Origin: Nocardioides marmoriginsengisoli
GTDB taxonomy: Bacteria > Actinomycetota > Actinomycetes > Propionibacteriales > Nocardioidaceae
Assembly: GCF_003725695.1 (NCBI RefSeq)
Contig: NZ_RJSE01000008.1
Span: forward strand, 264,981-328,980
Reading direction: 5' to 3'
Length of the DNA stretch: 64,000 nt
The notes beneath the pieces are model-generated. The model was given only the letters and a program-made list of their open reading frames with translations, made no database searches and was not told the origin of the DNA. Below, one piece after another: positions 18,085 to 27,062 of the stretch (position 1 is its first letter; every line of letters starts with the position of its first letter). Position numbers and translations under genes: made by a program.

Positions 18085-19347
18085 TCACTTCCAGATGCGG
18101 ACGTAGTCGACCTTGGTGGTGACCTTGTCGGGGACGACCGCGGGGTCGTAGACGTTGCCGACCGTGCCCATCGCCTGGTTCATCAGGAAGTAGAACGGCT
18201 TGTCGAACGGCGAGTTCGGACCGTGTACGGCGGCCGCTGCGGAGCGGTAGTCGTTGATGAAGCAGACCTCGCCGTTGAGCAGCACGGTGATCCGTCGCGG
18301 CTCCCACTCCACGCCGTACGTGTTGTACTCGCCGGGGTTGATCTCGCAGTTGGCGGTGCGCACGTTCAGGTTCGAGCCCTTGGCCTTCTCGCCGGGCAGG
18401 TAGTGGATGTAGGGGCGATCCAGGTTGGGCCGCGAGCTGTAGATCTCGGCGAAGTCGATCTCGCCCGACATCGGCCACGGCCCGTAGGTGTTCTTCTTCG
18501 GCCACAGCCAGAACGACTGCTGGACACCCGGCACCCGGATGTCGGGCAGCTTCGCCCGCACCTCGTACTTGCCGTAGGTCTGGGCGAAGGTCTCGTAGTG
18601 CATCACCTGCCCGTAGGCGAACTTCGACGACTTCGTCCGGGTGCAGTCGCGCGGAGCCGGCAGCTCGACGAGCGAGAGCTCCAGGTTGCCGTCCGCGACG
18701 GCGATCGTGTCGGGGCTGTCCATCGCGCAGGCGAACATCGACCGGGTGCCGGACGTGGAGCCGCCGGTGTGCGGGACCCAGTAACGCCGGTCCAGCGCGG
18801 TGCCCTCGAACTCGTCGTCGTAGGTGCACGTCCACGGGCTTCCGTCGGCCTTCAGGGGAGCGGCTCCACCGCAGGTCGCGGCCGGCGGATCCACCGGCGG
18901 CTTGAGTCGTTCGAAGCCGATCGTGAACGTAGCGCTCTCGCCCTGGAGATACCTGCCGGTCGCGGGGATCCGCCCCCAGTACCGGAACGAACCGGTGTAG
19001 TCGCGACTGGTGACCTTGAGCGTGGCCCGCAGGTCCTCGTCGAGGACGCCCTGGCTGATCCGGACGTAGCCGAGGCCCGCCGCGCCGGTAGTCATCAGCT
19101 GGATCCGGTCGCCCGGCGCGGCCGGTGCCTCGGCCTGGACGTCGACAGCACTGGTCTCACCCAGGATCAGCTTCTCCGGCGCCGAGAGCACCCGTACGGC
19201 GGGCCGCGCCAGGAACTTCCTGGCGGGAGCCTTGTCCCCGTTCACGAGCTGATTGCCCGGTGAGGTGCTCTGGAGGAGGTCGCTGCCCCAGCCGGTGACC
19301 ACCAGGGTGATCGAGACCGTGACGACGATCAAAAAGACTCGGAACAT
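18085..19347 (-). CDS. Secreted glycoside hydrolase family 16 protein
   Basis: A 420-residue exported protein: signal peptide or anchor (1-22), a beta-rich N-terminal module (about 40-145) and a GH16 jelly-roll domain. The catalytic motif GEIDFAEIY holds the nucleophile and acid/base Glu residues (ExDxxE). The closest activity class by pattern is laminarinase / beta-glucanase; exact specificity cannot be given. The upstream region is AT-richer and carries the palindrome GCGTT-TCC-AACGC (19424-19436). Confidence 0.85.
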   Translation of the reverse strand: MFRVFLIVVTVSITLVVTGWGSDLLQSTSPGNQLVNGDKAPARKFLARPAVRVLSAPEKLILGETSAVDVQAEAPAAPGDRIQLMTTGAAGLGYVRISQGVLDEDLRATLKVTSRDYTGSFRYWGRIPATGRYLQGESATFTIGFERLKPPVDPPAATCGGAAPLKADGSPWTCTYDDEFEGTALDRRYWVPHTGGSTSGTRSMFACAMDSPDTIAVADGNLELSLVELPAPRDCTRTKSSKFAYGQVMHYETFAQTYGKYEVRAKLPDIRVPGVQQSFWLWPKKNTYGPWPMSGEIDFAEIYSSRPNLDRPYIHYLPGEKAKGSNLNVRTANCEINPGEYNTYGVEWEPRRITVLLNGEVCFINDYRSAAAAVHGPNSPFDKPFYFLMNQAMGTVGNVYDPAVVPDKVTTKVDYVRIWK

Positions 19348-19423
19348 GGCGCGCTACTCCTTGCCGTCCGAGTGGGGGAAGTCGACGGCTCGGGCCGATG
19401 CTCGCAGAACAGAGTCTCGAAAT

Positions 19424-19436
19424 GCGTTTCCAACGC
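19424..19436 (-). promoter_or_regulatory. Short palindrome upstream of the GH16 gene
   Basis: GCGTT-TCC-AACGC is a perfect 5+3+5 palindrome in an AT-richer leader, 77-89 bases before the GH16 start. It may bind a carbohydrate-responsive repressor; no regulator gene of that type is adjacent. Confidence 0.3.
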
Positions 19437-19467
19437 GCGTGTTGTTTGAAAAACGCCGTGATCGTGC

Positions 19468-20550
19468 CTAGCCCGGCGCGACGTCCAGGCTCTTCGGGTT
19501 CGCCTGTGCCGCGCTGATCCCCGCCTCGACCTTCTCGGTCGGGCCGGCGATGAAGACGTACTCGACGTTGCGGAGCCGCTTGACCTCGCCGACCTTCTCG
19601 CCGGAGGGGTTGAAGATGCCGATCTGGGCGCCGACGTACCGCTTGGAGTCGAAGGCGACCATCCGGACGTCCTCGTGGCCGGCCTCCTGCAAGGCGTGCA
19701 TCATCTGCTCGGCGGTGATCCAGGACTCGTCGTTGTAGGAGACCACCACGACCTCGGCCCTGGCTCGGCGCAGCACGTCCGCGAACGCCGGCGCCATCTG
19801 GCGCTTGGAGTTGAAGACGCTCTTGGTCTCCTCGTCGCGACTGTCGATCCGCTTGCAGGCGACGCCGTACGGTTCCGGCTCGTCCCAGCGGACCAGGGTC
19901 TCCCAGATGTGGTAGTTCGTGAAGTACCGGTGCTGGTTGTACGGCGGGTCCAGGTACATCAGGTCGACCCGGTCGAGCTCGTCGACGGTGACCGTCGCGT
20001 CGCCGCGCACGGTGCGCCCCGGGCCGGGCAGCAGGTCCGGCCGGCGGAGCTCGAGGTCGTTGAACGCCCGCGGCGCCCAGTTCTTCAGGTACGCCATCTG
20101 GATGCCGGTGGTGGAGTCGACCCGGTCGGCGGCCAGCATCAGGCTGGTCAGCAGGATCGGGTAGAGCGGCGTCCCGCGGTAGTCGGACTCCAGGGCGTCG
20201 CGGATCGCGTCGACCCGGGCACCGTTCTGCGGCTGGAAGAACCGGGACCGGACGCAGAACGTCTCGGTGAAGTAGCCCGGCGTTCCCGGCAGCGCGTTCA
20301 GCCGCTTGAGCTCGTTGTCGAGCTCCTGGAGGTCGACCGTGCCGGCGTCGGTGGCGATGTAGCAGTCGCTGAGGATCTCGCTGTAGGTGGCGAGGTCCGT
20401 GGCCGTCACCGTGAGCCCGCGCGCCTTGAACTCCTGCGCGACCCGGGTGGTGCCGGTGAAGAGGTCGACGGCGGTCCTCGCCCCGACCCGCTCGGCGATG
20501 TCGCCGAGCACCGGGACGAGGGTCCGCTTCGACCCCACGTACTTGATCAC
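19468..20550 (-). CDS. D12-class DNA adenine N6-methyltransferase (orphan)
   Basis: A protein of 360 residues that methylates adenine using S-adenosylmethionine. Motif X-like IKYVGSKRTLV at the N-terminus, SAM-binding motif I AVDLFTGTTRVAQEF and catalytic motif IV LMYLDPPYNQHRYF identify the D12/Dam class. No restriction endonuclease gene is adjacent, so it is solitary. ATG at 20550 lies 9 bases after the stop of the AraC-type regulator, which suggests one operon. Target sequence unknown. Confidence 0.85.
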   Translation of the reverse strand: MIKYVGSKRTLVPVLGDIAERVGARTAVDLFTGTTRVAQEFKARGLTVTATDLATYSEILSDCYIATDAGTVDLQELDNELKRLNALPGTPGYFTETFCVRSRFFQPQNGARVDAIRDALESDYRGTPLYPILLTSLMLAADRVDSTTGIQMAYLKNWAPRAFNDLELRRPDLLPGPGRTVRGDATVTVDELDRVDLMYLDPPYNQHRYFTNYHIWETLVRWDEPEPYGVACKRIDSRDEETKSVFNSKRQMAPAFADVLRRARAEVVVVSYNDESWITAEQMMHALQEAGHEDVRMVAFDSKRYVGAQIGIFNPSGEKVGEVKRLRNVEYVFIAGPTEKVEAGISAAQANPKSLDVAPG

Positions 20551-20559
20551 CTGCCCAGG

Positions 20560-21561
20560 CTACGGCCCACCGATCCGGTACGCCGTGGGCGTGGACCCGG
20601 TCCACCGCTTGAATGCCCGCCGGAAGGCGCTCGCCTCGGAGAAGCCGAGCTGGTGCGCGACCTCCTCGATGCTGGCCCCCCGCGCCATCGCGGTGATCGC
20701 GCTGTCGCGCAGCAGCTCCTCCTTGATCAGTCCCAGGGACGTGCCCTCGTTGCGGAGCATCCGCCGCAGGTGGCCGCTGCTCACCGACAACGTGGCCGCC
20801 ACCTCCTCGGCGTCCGGCCACTGATTCCGGTACAGGCCGGACTCGAGGGCCGCGCGGACCCGCGAGGAGGGCAGGCTCCCGTACTCGCGCTGCGAGAGCA
20901 GGTCCTCCGGCGACCGGCGCAGGTACTCCTCGAGCTCGGCGATCGTCCGGATCGCGGGGGCGTCCAGCATCGTCGAGCAGAACGTGATCGCCGCGACCGG
21001 CCCGCCGAAGGTCACCGGGCACCCGAACATCACCTCGTACTCGCGGGCGATCGCCGGAGCCGGGTAGGGGAGCTCGACCTGGTGGAACCGCAGCGGCTGG
21101 CCGATCAGCCAGCTCGTGAACCGCTGCATCACGACCAGCGAGAAGTCGAGCGCGAGGTGGTCCGGGTCGTTGAGCCGGCTGGCGTCGACCTCGACCCGCG
21201 CCAGCTCGGGCCCCTCCGTCAGGCTCACCTGCGGGGCCCCCGCGATCGCGCCCTGGAGCGCGATCATCCGGGTGAGCAGGTCCCGTACGTCGCCCGGCCC
21301 GACCAGCGCGTGCGCCAGCAGCTGCAAGGTCCCGCGCGGGCTGACCGCACTGCCCATGCCCAGCATGTCGTCGCCGCTGAGCCGCCAGAGCCGGCGGATC
21401 AGCTTGGCCACCTGCTTCGGCGCGAGCCGGGCCCGGTTGTCGCGGAGCAGCGCGCTCGGGATACCGGCGTGCCGGAGTGCCGCCTCGACGTCGACCCCGG
21501 TCGCGGCCACGCTCCGGAGCGCCGCCCGCAGGAACGGGACCGGGATCGTCAGCTCAGCCAT
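20560..21561 (-). CDS. AraC-family regulator with arabinose-binding-like N-terminal domain
   Basis: A regulator of 333 residues: N-terminal sensor of the Arabinose_bd/OruR type (about 20-200) and a C-terminal AraC HTH. The HTH is seen as AEEVAATLSVSSGHLRRMLRNEG and IEEVAHQLGFSEASAFRRAFKRWTGSTPTAYR. This architecture regulates lipid or amino-acid catabolism in relatives. It is divergent from a MaoC-like gene 109 bases away, a plausible target, and lies upstream of the methylase. Confidence 0.87.
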   Translation of the reverse strand: MAELTIPVPFLRAALRSVAATGVDVEAALRHAGIPSALLRDNRARLAPKQVAKLIRRLWRLSGDDMLGMGSAVSPRGTLQLLAHALVGPGDVRDLLTRMIALQGAIAGAPQVSLTEGPELARVEVDASRLNDPDHLALDFSLVVMQRFTSWLIGQPLRFHQVELPYPAPAIAREYEVMFGCPVTFGGPVAAITFCSTMLDAPAIRTIAELEEYLRRSPEDLLSQREYGSLPSSRVRAALESGLYRNQWPDAEEVAATLSVSSGHLRRMLRNEGTSLGLIKEELLRDSAITAMARGASIEEVAHQLGFSEASAFRRAFKRWTGSTPTAYRIGGP

Positions 21562-21670
21562 GTCCGTTGCCGTCCTCGAACAGGGACGTCGCGGTCATGG
21601 CGGTCCCGGAAGCCGAGTTCCTACCTTGGGAGGCAGGAGGTCGCCCAGGAGGGGGCACTGCTCGGGAGGG

Positions 21671-22477
21671 ATGGCAATCGTGGTGGACACCAGGACGCGG
21701 ACCCAGGCCGGTCGCTCGTGCATCGGACGCTGGACCCCGGCTCTCAAGTACGTCGTACGTCGTGAACGGCTCACCGCCTTCGCCGAGGCGATCGGCGACA
21801 CCGTGCCGACCTACCTCCGGGGCGATCGGGCGCCGTTGGCGTTCGTTCCGGTGGCGATGGCCTCGGCGTTCCGGCAGGCGTTGGCAGCGGTCGTCCCGGC
21901 GAAGCGACTGCCCCGGCTGCGGGTGCGCGAGAGTGACATCCGGGTCCGGCGGCATCTCGCGGCTGACGACGTGGTCTGGACTCGGGCACGGGTGATCGGC
22001 ATGCACGCCTGCTCCTCTGGTCTGGCGATCAGTACGCAAGTGGAGACACGCGAAACGTCCGGTGATCTCGTGGTTCTGCAATTTGCGGAGGCCGTTGTCC
22101 ACGATGTGGTCTGGCCGCGGTGGCGCGGGGACCGGGTGCCGCGCGAGGACCGGGCCGCCGGATCCGCGGGCGGCCTGACCGTCGTCGGCGAGGAGGCCCG
22201 CTACGGGTCGGACGGAGCCGCGATTCCCGAGCTTCAGACGCTGGCGATCGCCGAGCGCGCGATGGTCCGCAGCATGTGCCCGGACGACCCGGAGCGGCTG
22301 ACCCGGCTGGCCTGCCGGTTCGTGGATCCCGGGTTCAGCGGGGACATGCTGGCCACCGGGATCTGGTCGACCGGCGACGGCAGGCCGGCGACGTACGGGT
22401 TCGAGGTCGCGGCCGGTCGTCGGCTGCTGGTCCGCGACGGCTGGGCCGAGGTGGCCAGCCCGCTTCCGATCGGTTGA
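21671..22477 (+). CDS. MaoC/FAS1-dehydratase-like protein
   Basis: A 268-residue protein with a weak double hot-dog pattern. The N-terminal part RRERLTAFAEAIGDTVPTY and APLAFVPVAMASAFRQAL resemble the MaoC-like dehydratase N-domain. The classical hydratase motif with Asp/His is not evident, so it may be a non-catalytic or divergent member. ATG at 21671 has GGGAGGG immediately upstream. Divergent from the AraC-type gene. The call is tentative. Confidence 0.55.
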   Translation: MAIVVDTRTRTQAGRSCIGRWTPALKYVVRRERLTAFAEAIGDTVPTYLRGDRAPLAFVPVAMASAFRQALAAVVPAKRLPRLRVRESDIRVRRHLAADDVVWTRARVIGMHACSSGLAISTQVETRETSGDLVVLQFAEAVVHDVVWPRWRGDRVPREDRAAGSAGGLTVVGEEARYGSDGAAIPELQTLAIAERAMVRSMCPDDPERLTRLACRFVDPGFSGDMLATGIWSTGDGRPATYGFEVAAGRRLLVRDGWAEVASPLPIG

Positions 22478-22500
22478 GGCGGCCGACGTAGATTTCAGCC

Positions 22501-22767
22501 ATGGACAGTGGCAAGCAGACCAGCGATCGCTCCGACCTGATCCTCGCGACCGTGGTCTCGCTGCTGGTGAACATGCTCTGGATCTTCATCGCGCCCTCCG
22601 ACCAGCGACTGATCCTGGTCGCGCTGGCCTCGGTGATCCTCGGCCTGATCTGCCTGGCCGGCGAGAACACCGGTGCCTACGGGATGGGCATCATCTTCGG
22701 CGCGATGGCTGCCGGGTGCATCGGCGTGGCGCTGGTGGCCGCGGGGATGTCCCCGCTGCCCAGCTAG
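22501..22767 (+). CDS. Small three-helix membrane protein
   Basis: 88 residues with a charged N-terminus and three hydrophobic helices (about 14-30, 37-53, 60-80). No known family recognised. TAGATT ends 6 bases before the ATG and there is no ribosome-binding site, suggesting a leaderless transcript. Convergent with the next gene, 4 bases apart. Confidence 0.6.
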   Translation: MDSGKQTSDRSDLILATVVSLLVNMLWIFIAPSDQRLILVALASVILGLICLAGENTGAYGMGIIFGAMAAGCIGVALVAAGMSPLPS

Positions 22768-22771
22768 GCAC

Positions 22772-23440
22772 CTAGCTCCGGTCGTCCGGGCTGTTCGGCA
22801 TGAACTGCTCGGCGATGTGCTCCCAGGCGTTGTCGATCAGGGTCACCAGGTCGATCCGCATCGCCTTCCGCACGTGAGGCTTCTCCAGCTCCCGGTCGAC
22901 GAACCGGACGATGAACCGGCGCAGCTCGCCGTCCAGCCCGGTCAGCTTCTGCAGCACCGCGGCCCGACGGCTGTCCGAGGCCACCGTCATCACGACGTCG
23001 TCCGGGTCCGGCGGCGCGATGTGCCACAGGATCGTCAGGGGCTCGACCAGCTCCATCGTCAGCCGCAGCGGCAGCACCACCTCGGCGTTGAACCGGAGCA
23101 TGTCCACGCCCAGGTCGAGGTGGAAGGCCACGTCGACCGGCAGGTTCACCTCGTAGCCGACGACATCGGCCAGCGCCTCGCCGTACGCCTTGCCGAAGGT
23201 GCCGTTCGCAGTCACCTTGGCGACCTTCCGCCCCGGGCCGGCACCGATCGGGCCGAGCTGGAACTCGTCGCCGAGGACCCGGTTGATCGACTCCATCACC
23301 CGGTCGCGGTGCAGCACCAGGTTCATGAACCGCATCCCGAACTCGTCGTACCCGATCTGCAGCGGTGCCGGGATCGGGGCGTCCAAGTCGGTCAGTTCGG
23401 GCAGGTCGGCGGCGTCGGTCACCGGTAGATCATCCGGCAT
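22772..23440 (-). CDS. Conserved hypothetical protein
   Basis: A 222-residue soluble acidic protein without signal peptide or membrane helix. It contains no motif I recognise; notable patterns are YDEFGMRFMNLVLHRDRV near residue 35 and a C-terminal RRFIVRFVDRELEKPHVRKA. Coding is supported by its strong GC3 bias, full-length frame and lack of a competing frame. Function not assigned. Confidence 0.6.
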   Translation of the reverse strand: MPDDLPVTDAADLPELTDLDAPIPAPLQIGYDEFGMRFMNLVLHRDRVMESINRVLGDEFQLGPIGAGPGRKVAKVTANGTFGKAYGEALADVVGYEVNLPVDVAFHLDLGVDMLRFNAEVVLPLRLTMELVEPLTILWHIAPPDPDDVVMTVASDSRRAAVLQKLTGLDGELRRFIVRFVDRELEKPHVRKAMRIDLVTLIDNAWEHIAEQFMPNSPDDRS

Positions 23441-23478
23441 ACCGGGCGTCCGGGTGTGACGGGGGTAACCCCACGGGC

Positions 23479-23492
23479 TAGAACTCGTTTCA
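23479..23492 (+). promoter_or_regulatory. KstR-like motif upstream of the GH5 gene
   Basis: TAGAACTCGTTTCA fits TNNAACNNGTTNNA, the published mycobacterial KstR operator pattern, at every fixed position. It ends 6 bases before the ATG at 23499, where a repressor would block transcription. No kstR gene is in the window, so the link to sterol or lipid control is inference. Confidence 0.45.
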
Positions 23493-23498
23493 GTTCAC

Positions 23499-24995
23499 AT
23501 GAGGTCGACCCACCGCGCGCGGCTCCTGGCCGCAGCCACCGCCCTGCTCGCCGTCGTCACCGCGCTGACCCTCGGGTCGAGCGGCAACGCGTCCGCCGAC
23601 CCGGAACCGGTGGCCGGGCCGACGCCCCAGCTCCAGCGCGACGGCCGGTACCTGGTCGACGAGAAGGGTCGGCTGGTGATCGTGCACGGGCTGAACTTCG
23701 TCTGGAAGAAGGCGCCGTACGTCCCGCCGAACACGCCGGAGGGATTCACCCAGGCCGATGCGGACTGGCTCTACGAGCACGGCTTCAACGGCGCCCGCCT
23801 CGGCGTGCTCTGGCCGGGCGTCAACCCGACCGCACCGGGCGTCGTCGACCAGAGCTACTTCGACAAGTGGGACCGGGTCGTCGACCTGATGGCGGACAAG
23901 GGCATCTGGATGCAGTTCGACATGCACCAGGACATGTGGCACGAGACGTACGGCGGCGAGGGCGTCCCGAACTGGGCGATGAAGCGGCCGGCGCCGTTCT
24001 CGCTGTTCCCGGTGCTCAAGGCGCCGTTCCCGTTCGGCTACTGGACCCCTGAGGTCTCCACCGTCTACGACAACTTCTGGGCCAACAAGAACAACCTGCT
24101 CGACCACTGGGTGACCTACTGGAAGCAGGTCGCCGACCACTACAAGGACCAGCCCTACTCGATGGGCTACGACCTGATCAACGAGCCGTGGGCCGGCCTG
24201 GAGTGGACCAGCTGCATCCTGCTCGCGGGCTGCCCGTCGACGTACGCGAAGGAGCTCCAGCCGGCGCAGAACAAGGCGCTGGCCGGGATCCGCAGCGTCG
24301 ACCCGGACAACATCGTCTGGTACGAGCCGCAGCAGCTCTCCTCCGGCCTGCTGCTGCCCACGCACCTCAAGGCGGTGCCGGGGGAGCAGAACCTGGGCCT
24401 GTCCTGGCACAGCTACTGCTTCGCGACCTTCGCCGAGTCCACCGGCATCCCGGTGCCGCTGACCGAGTCCTGCAAGGGCTTCGCCAAGAACCGCAACAAC
24501 CACGCGCTGGCCCAGGCCGCCGAGATGAACGCGGTGCCGTTGATGACCGAGTGGGGCGCCAGCGACAACATCCGGGCGCTCCAGATCGACGCCGAGGCGG
24601 CGGACACCAACAACATGGGCTGGCTGTACTGGGCGTACAAGTACTGGAACGACCCGACCACGGCGGACACCAAGCAGGGTCTGTTCCACAACGACGCCGA
24701 CCTGGCCGACGTGAAGGCCGACAAGCTCAAGGAGCTGGTCCGGACCTACCCGCAGGCCACCGCCGGCACCGACCTGGTCTACGCCTACGACTCGGCGACC
24801 GGGAAGTTCACGATGTCCTACAAGGCGGACCCGTCGATCGACGCGCCGACCCGGATCTTCGTCAGCCCGATCACCGCGCCGCACGGGTACACGGTGACCA
24901 CCAGCACCGGCACCGTCGTCAAGAACGGCTCGTACGTCGACCTGACGGTGGGCTCTGCCGGTGTCGTCAAGGTGACGATCACGCCGAACCCGTAG
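23499..24995 (+). CDS. Secreted GH5 endoglycoceramidase-like glycosidase
   Basis: A 498-residue exported glycosidase: signal peptide (1-33), GH5 (beta/alpha)8 barrel and a C-terminal beta domain (about 420-498). Endoglycoceramidase-type features are VIHGLNFVWKKAPYVPPNTP, GFNGARLGVLWPGVNP, FDMHQDMWHETYGGEGVPNWA, acid/base Glu in LINEPWAG and nucleophile Glu in MTEWGAS. The family releases glycans from glycolipids; steryl or acyl glycosides are equally possible substrates. A KstR-like operator lies directly upstream. Confidence 0.85.
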   Translation: MRSTHRARLLAAATALLAVVTALTLGSSGNASADPEPVAGPTPQLQRDGRYLVDEKGRLVIVHGLNFVWKKAPYVPPNTPEGFTQADADWLYEHGFNGARLGVLWPGVNPTAPGVVDQSYFDKWDRVVDLMADKGIWMQFDMHQDMWHETYGGEGVPNWAMKRPAPFSLFPVLKAPFPFGYWTPEVSTVYDNFWANKNNLLDHWVTYWKQVADHYKDQPYSMGYDLINEPWAGLEWTSCILLAGCPSTYAKELQPAQNKALAGIRSVDPDNIVWYEPQQLSSGLLLPTHLKAVPGEQNLGLSWHSYCFATFAESTGIPVPLTESCKGFAKNRNNHALAQAAEMNAVPLMTEWGASDNIRALQIDAEAADTNNMGWLYWAYKYWNDPTTADTKQGLFHNDADLADVKADKLKELVRTYPQATAGTDLVYAYDSATGKFTMSYKADPSIDAPTRIFVSPITAPHGYTVTTSTGTVVKNGSYVDLTVGSAGVVKVTITPNP

Positions 24996-25050
24996 CGTCT
25001 CCCCGGGAACACCGCCCCGGCGCCCTTCGTTGAAGGGAGTGACGCATCGC

Positions 25051-25056
25051 TAGGAT
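25051..25056 (+). promoter_or_regulatory. Putative -10 of the BI-1 gene
   Basis: TAGGAT at 25051-25056, with TTGAAG 15 bases upstream as a short-spaced -35. A leader of about 50 bases carries a strong AAGGAGGAG ribosome-binding site before ATG 25114. Confidence 0.4.
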
Positions 25057-25113
25057 CGGTACGTCACGCCGGCGCCACAGTGGTGAGCCGGTCCGGCCTC
25101 CAAGGAGGAGACC

Positions 25114-25944
25114 ATGCAGAGCAGCAACCCCGTCTTCAGCCGCAACGACGCCTTCAACGGCAAGGGCGGCACGACGTACGCGGACTTCAACGAGCCCGCG
25201 TACGGCGCCCCGTCGACGCACACCGGCTCCGGGACCGGGCGGATGACCATCGACTCCGTCGTCCAGAAGACCGGCATCACCCTCGGGATCGTCGTGCTCG
25301 CGGCTGCGGCAACCTGGGTCCTGACCGGTGACATCTTCGACCAGACCACAGGGCTGGTCGACAGCGATGTCACCTCCCGGCTCTACGCGTTGAGCATCGT
25401 CGGTGCCCTCGGCGGCTTCGCGCTGTCGATGGTCAACTCCTTCAAGAAGGTCGTCAGCCCGGCCCTGGTGATCGCGTACGCCGCGTTCCAGGGTGTCGCG
25501 GTGGGGGCCTTCAGCAAGGTGATGGAGGCCAACTTCGGCGACGGCCTCGTCGTCGGCGCGGTGCTCGGCACGGTCGCCGCGGTCGCCGGCACCCTGACGG
25601 CGTACAAGGTGTTCGACATCCAGGTCGGCAGCAAGTTCCGCAAGTGGGTCATCGGGATGATGTTCGGCTTCGTCGCCGTCACCCTGCTCGACGTCGTGCT
25701 GGGCTTCTTCAACGCCGAGATGGGCTTCAACGGCTTCGGCCCGCTCGGCCTGCTGATGAGCGTCGTCGGTCTGGCGATCGGTGTGCTGATGCTGATCCTC
25801 GACTTCGACTTCGTCGAGCGCGGCATCTCGGCCGGCCTCCCGGAGCGGGAGTCCTGGCGTGCGGCCTTCGGCCTGACCGTGACGATCGTCTGGATCTACA
25901 TCGAAATCCTGCGGATCCTTGCGATTCTGCGGGGCAACGACTAA
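25114..25944 (+). CDS. Bax inhibitor-1 (BI-1)/YccA family membrane protein
   Basis: A 276-residue protein with a hydrophilic N-terminus (1-45) and seven predicted transmembrane helices of the BI-1/YccA family, related to calcium-leak channels. The C-terminal helix region LDFDFVERGISAGLPERESWRAAFGL is conserved in the actinobacterial subgroup. The function in bacteria is poorly known. Its stop overlaps the convergent SGNH hydrolase stop by 4 bases. Confidence 0.88.
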   Translation: MQSSNPVFSRNDAFNGKGGTTYADFNEPAYGAPSTHTGSGTGRMTIDSVVQKTGITLGIVVLAAAATWVLTGDIFDQTTGLVDSDVTSRLYALSIVGALGGFALSMVNSFKKVVSPALVIAYAAFQGVAVGAFSKVMEANFGDGLVVGAVLGTVAAVAGTLTAYKVFDIQVGSKFRKWVIGMMFGFVAVTLLDVVLGFFNAEMGFNGFGPLGLLMSVVGLAIGVLMLILDFDFVERGISAGLPERESWRAAFGLTVTIVWIYIEILRILAILRGND

Positions 25945-26993
25945 GTCGTCCCGGCAGGCTCGACGTCCGAGCCTTCGGCGCCCGGTTCCGTTTCCTCGGA
26001 GCCGGGCGCTTCGGCGTTCTCGGCCTTGAGCCAGCGGCGGCGGAGCTGGAGCACCCAGCGGCCGCCGGGGCCGCGGGCCGATCCGGCCACCTCGGTACCG
26101 TCGACCTCGGTGCCGGGGTTCTTGCTGGCGTGCACGGCGGCCTTGCTGATCGAGCGCAGGCCCTCGCTGCGACGGGTGTCGGCCTGGTCGTCGGGGCTGA
26201 GCCCGAGCGCCGCGAGTGCCGAGGGGAGCAGGACGCCGACCATCCAGGCGTAGCCCGCCGCTGACGGGTGGAACCGGTCCGGGCCGAACAGGACCGCCGG
26301 GGCGGCGTCGAACTCCGGGCCGAGGATCGAGCCGAGCGAGACGGTGCGCCCGCCGGCCTCGACGACGGCGATGGTCTGGGCTGCCGCGAGCCTCCGGGAC
26401 CAACGGCGGGCGACCTGACGCAGCGGTTGGGGGATCGGCCGGACGGTGCCGAGATCCGGGCAGGTGCCGACGACGACCGCGACCCCCGCGTCCTGGAGGT
26501 GGCGGACCGCTTCGGAGAGGAAGCGGACCGATTCCGAGGGCAGCATCCGGTGGGTGACGTCGTTCGCGCCGATCAGGATCACCGCGAGGTCGGGCTCGGT
26601 CGGCAGGGCCGCACCGACCTGGCCGACCAGGTCGCTGGACTTGGCCCCGGAGAGGCAGAACGCGCCCAGGTGGACCCGCCGATTGGCCTGGGCGGCGATC
26701 CCGGAGCCGAGCATCGCGCCGGGGGTGTCCTCGACGGTCGTGACGCCGTACCCGGCCGCGCTGGAGTCGCCGAGCAGGGCGACCTTGATGGCCGGCCCGG
26801 GCCGGCCGCGGCCGTACCAGCCGGTGGCGTCCGGCACCCGGCCCTCGAGCCGGCCGATCGCCTTGCGGGCGACCTTCGCCTCGGCCCGGAGCAGGCCGTA
26901 CAGCGATGCCCCCAGGACCGAGAGGCCGCCACCGCCGTATGCGGCGGCGGAGGCTAGCTTTCGTGCGGCAGCGGCTCGTCCCACCCGGACCAC
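25941..26993 (-). CDS. SGNH/GDSL-family hydrolase
   Basis: A 350-residue esterase-type protein with an N-terminal hydrophobic segment (possible anchor). Block I is LLGDSSAAGYGV with the nucleophilic Ser, block III is IGANDVTH, and block V is DRFHPSAAGY with the Asp-His pair. The C-terminal 90 residues are low-complexity and acidic. The substrate, a lipid or an acylated wall component, is not known. Confidence 0.88.
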   Translation of the reverse strand: MVRVGRAAAARKLASAAAYGGGGLSVLGASLYGLLRAEAKVARKAIGRLEGRVPDATGWYGRGRPGPAIKVALLGDSSAAGYGVTTVEDTPGAMLGSGIAAQANRRVHLGAFCLSGAKSSDLVGQVGAALPTEPDLAVILIGANDVTHRMLPSESVRFLSEAVRHLQDAGVAVVVGTCPDLGTVRPIPQPLRQVARRWSRRLAAAQTIAVVEAGGRTVSLGSILGPEFDAAPAVLFGPDRFHPSAAGYAWMVGVLLPSALAALGLSPDDQADTRRSEGLRSISKAAVHASKNPGTEVDGTEVAGSARGPGGRWVLQLRRRWLKAENAEAPGSEETEPGAEGSDVEPAGTT

Positions 26994-27005
26994 CCTAGAA
27001 CGCAG

Positions 27006-27052
27006 TCCAAGGGTGAGCCGACGCGCCCCCAGCGCGCCGACTCACCCTTGGA
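27006..27052 (-). terminator. Long hairpin terminator of the EEP-fusion gene
   Basis: A 21-base inverted repeat, arms 27006-27026 and 27032-27052 with a 5-base loop. Two positions are G-U pairs in minus-strand RNA but A-C mismatches in plus-strand RNA, so the hairpin is built for the minus-strand transcript ending at 27063. No U-run follows, as is common in actinobacteria. Confidence 0.75.
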
Positions 27053-27062
27053 GGATCGGGGA

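Noticed and set aside
19675..21765. Long plus-strand frame across the methylase and AraC genes
   Set aside because: Shadow frame; both minus-strand genes have complete domain patterns.
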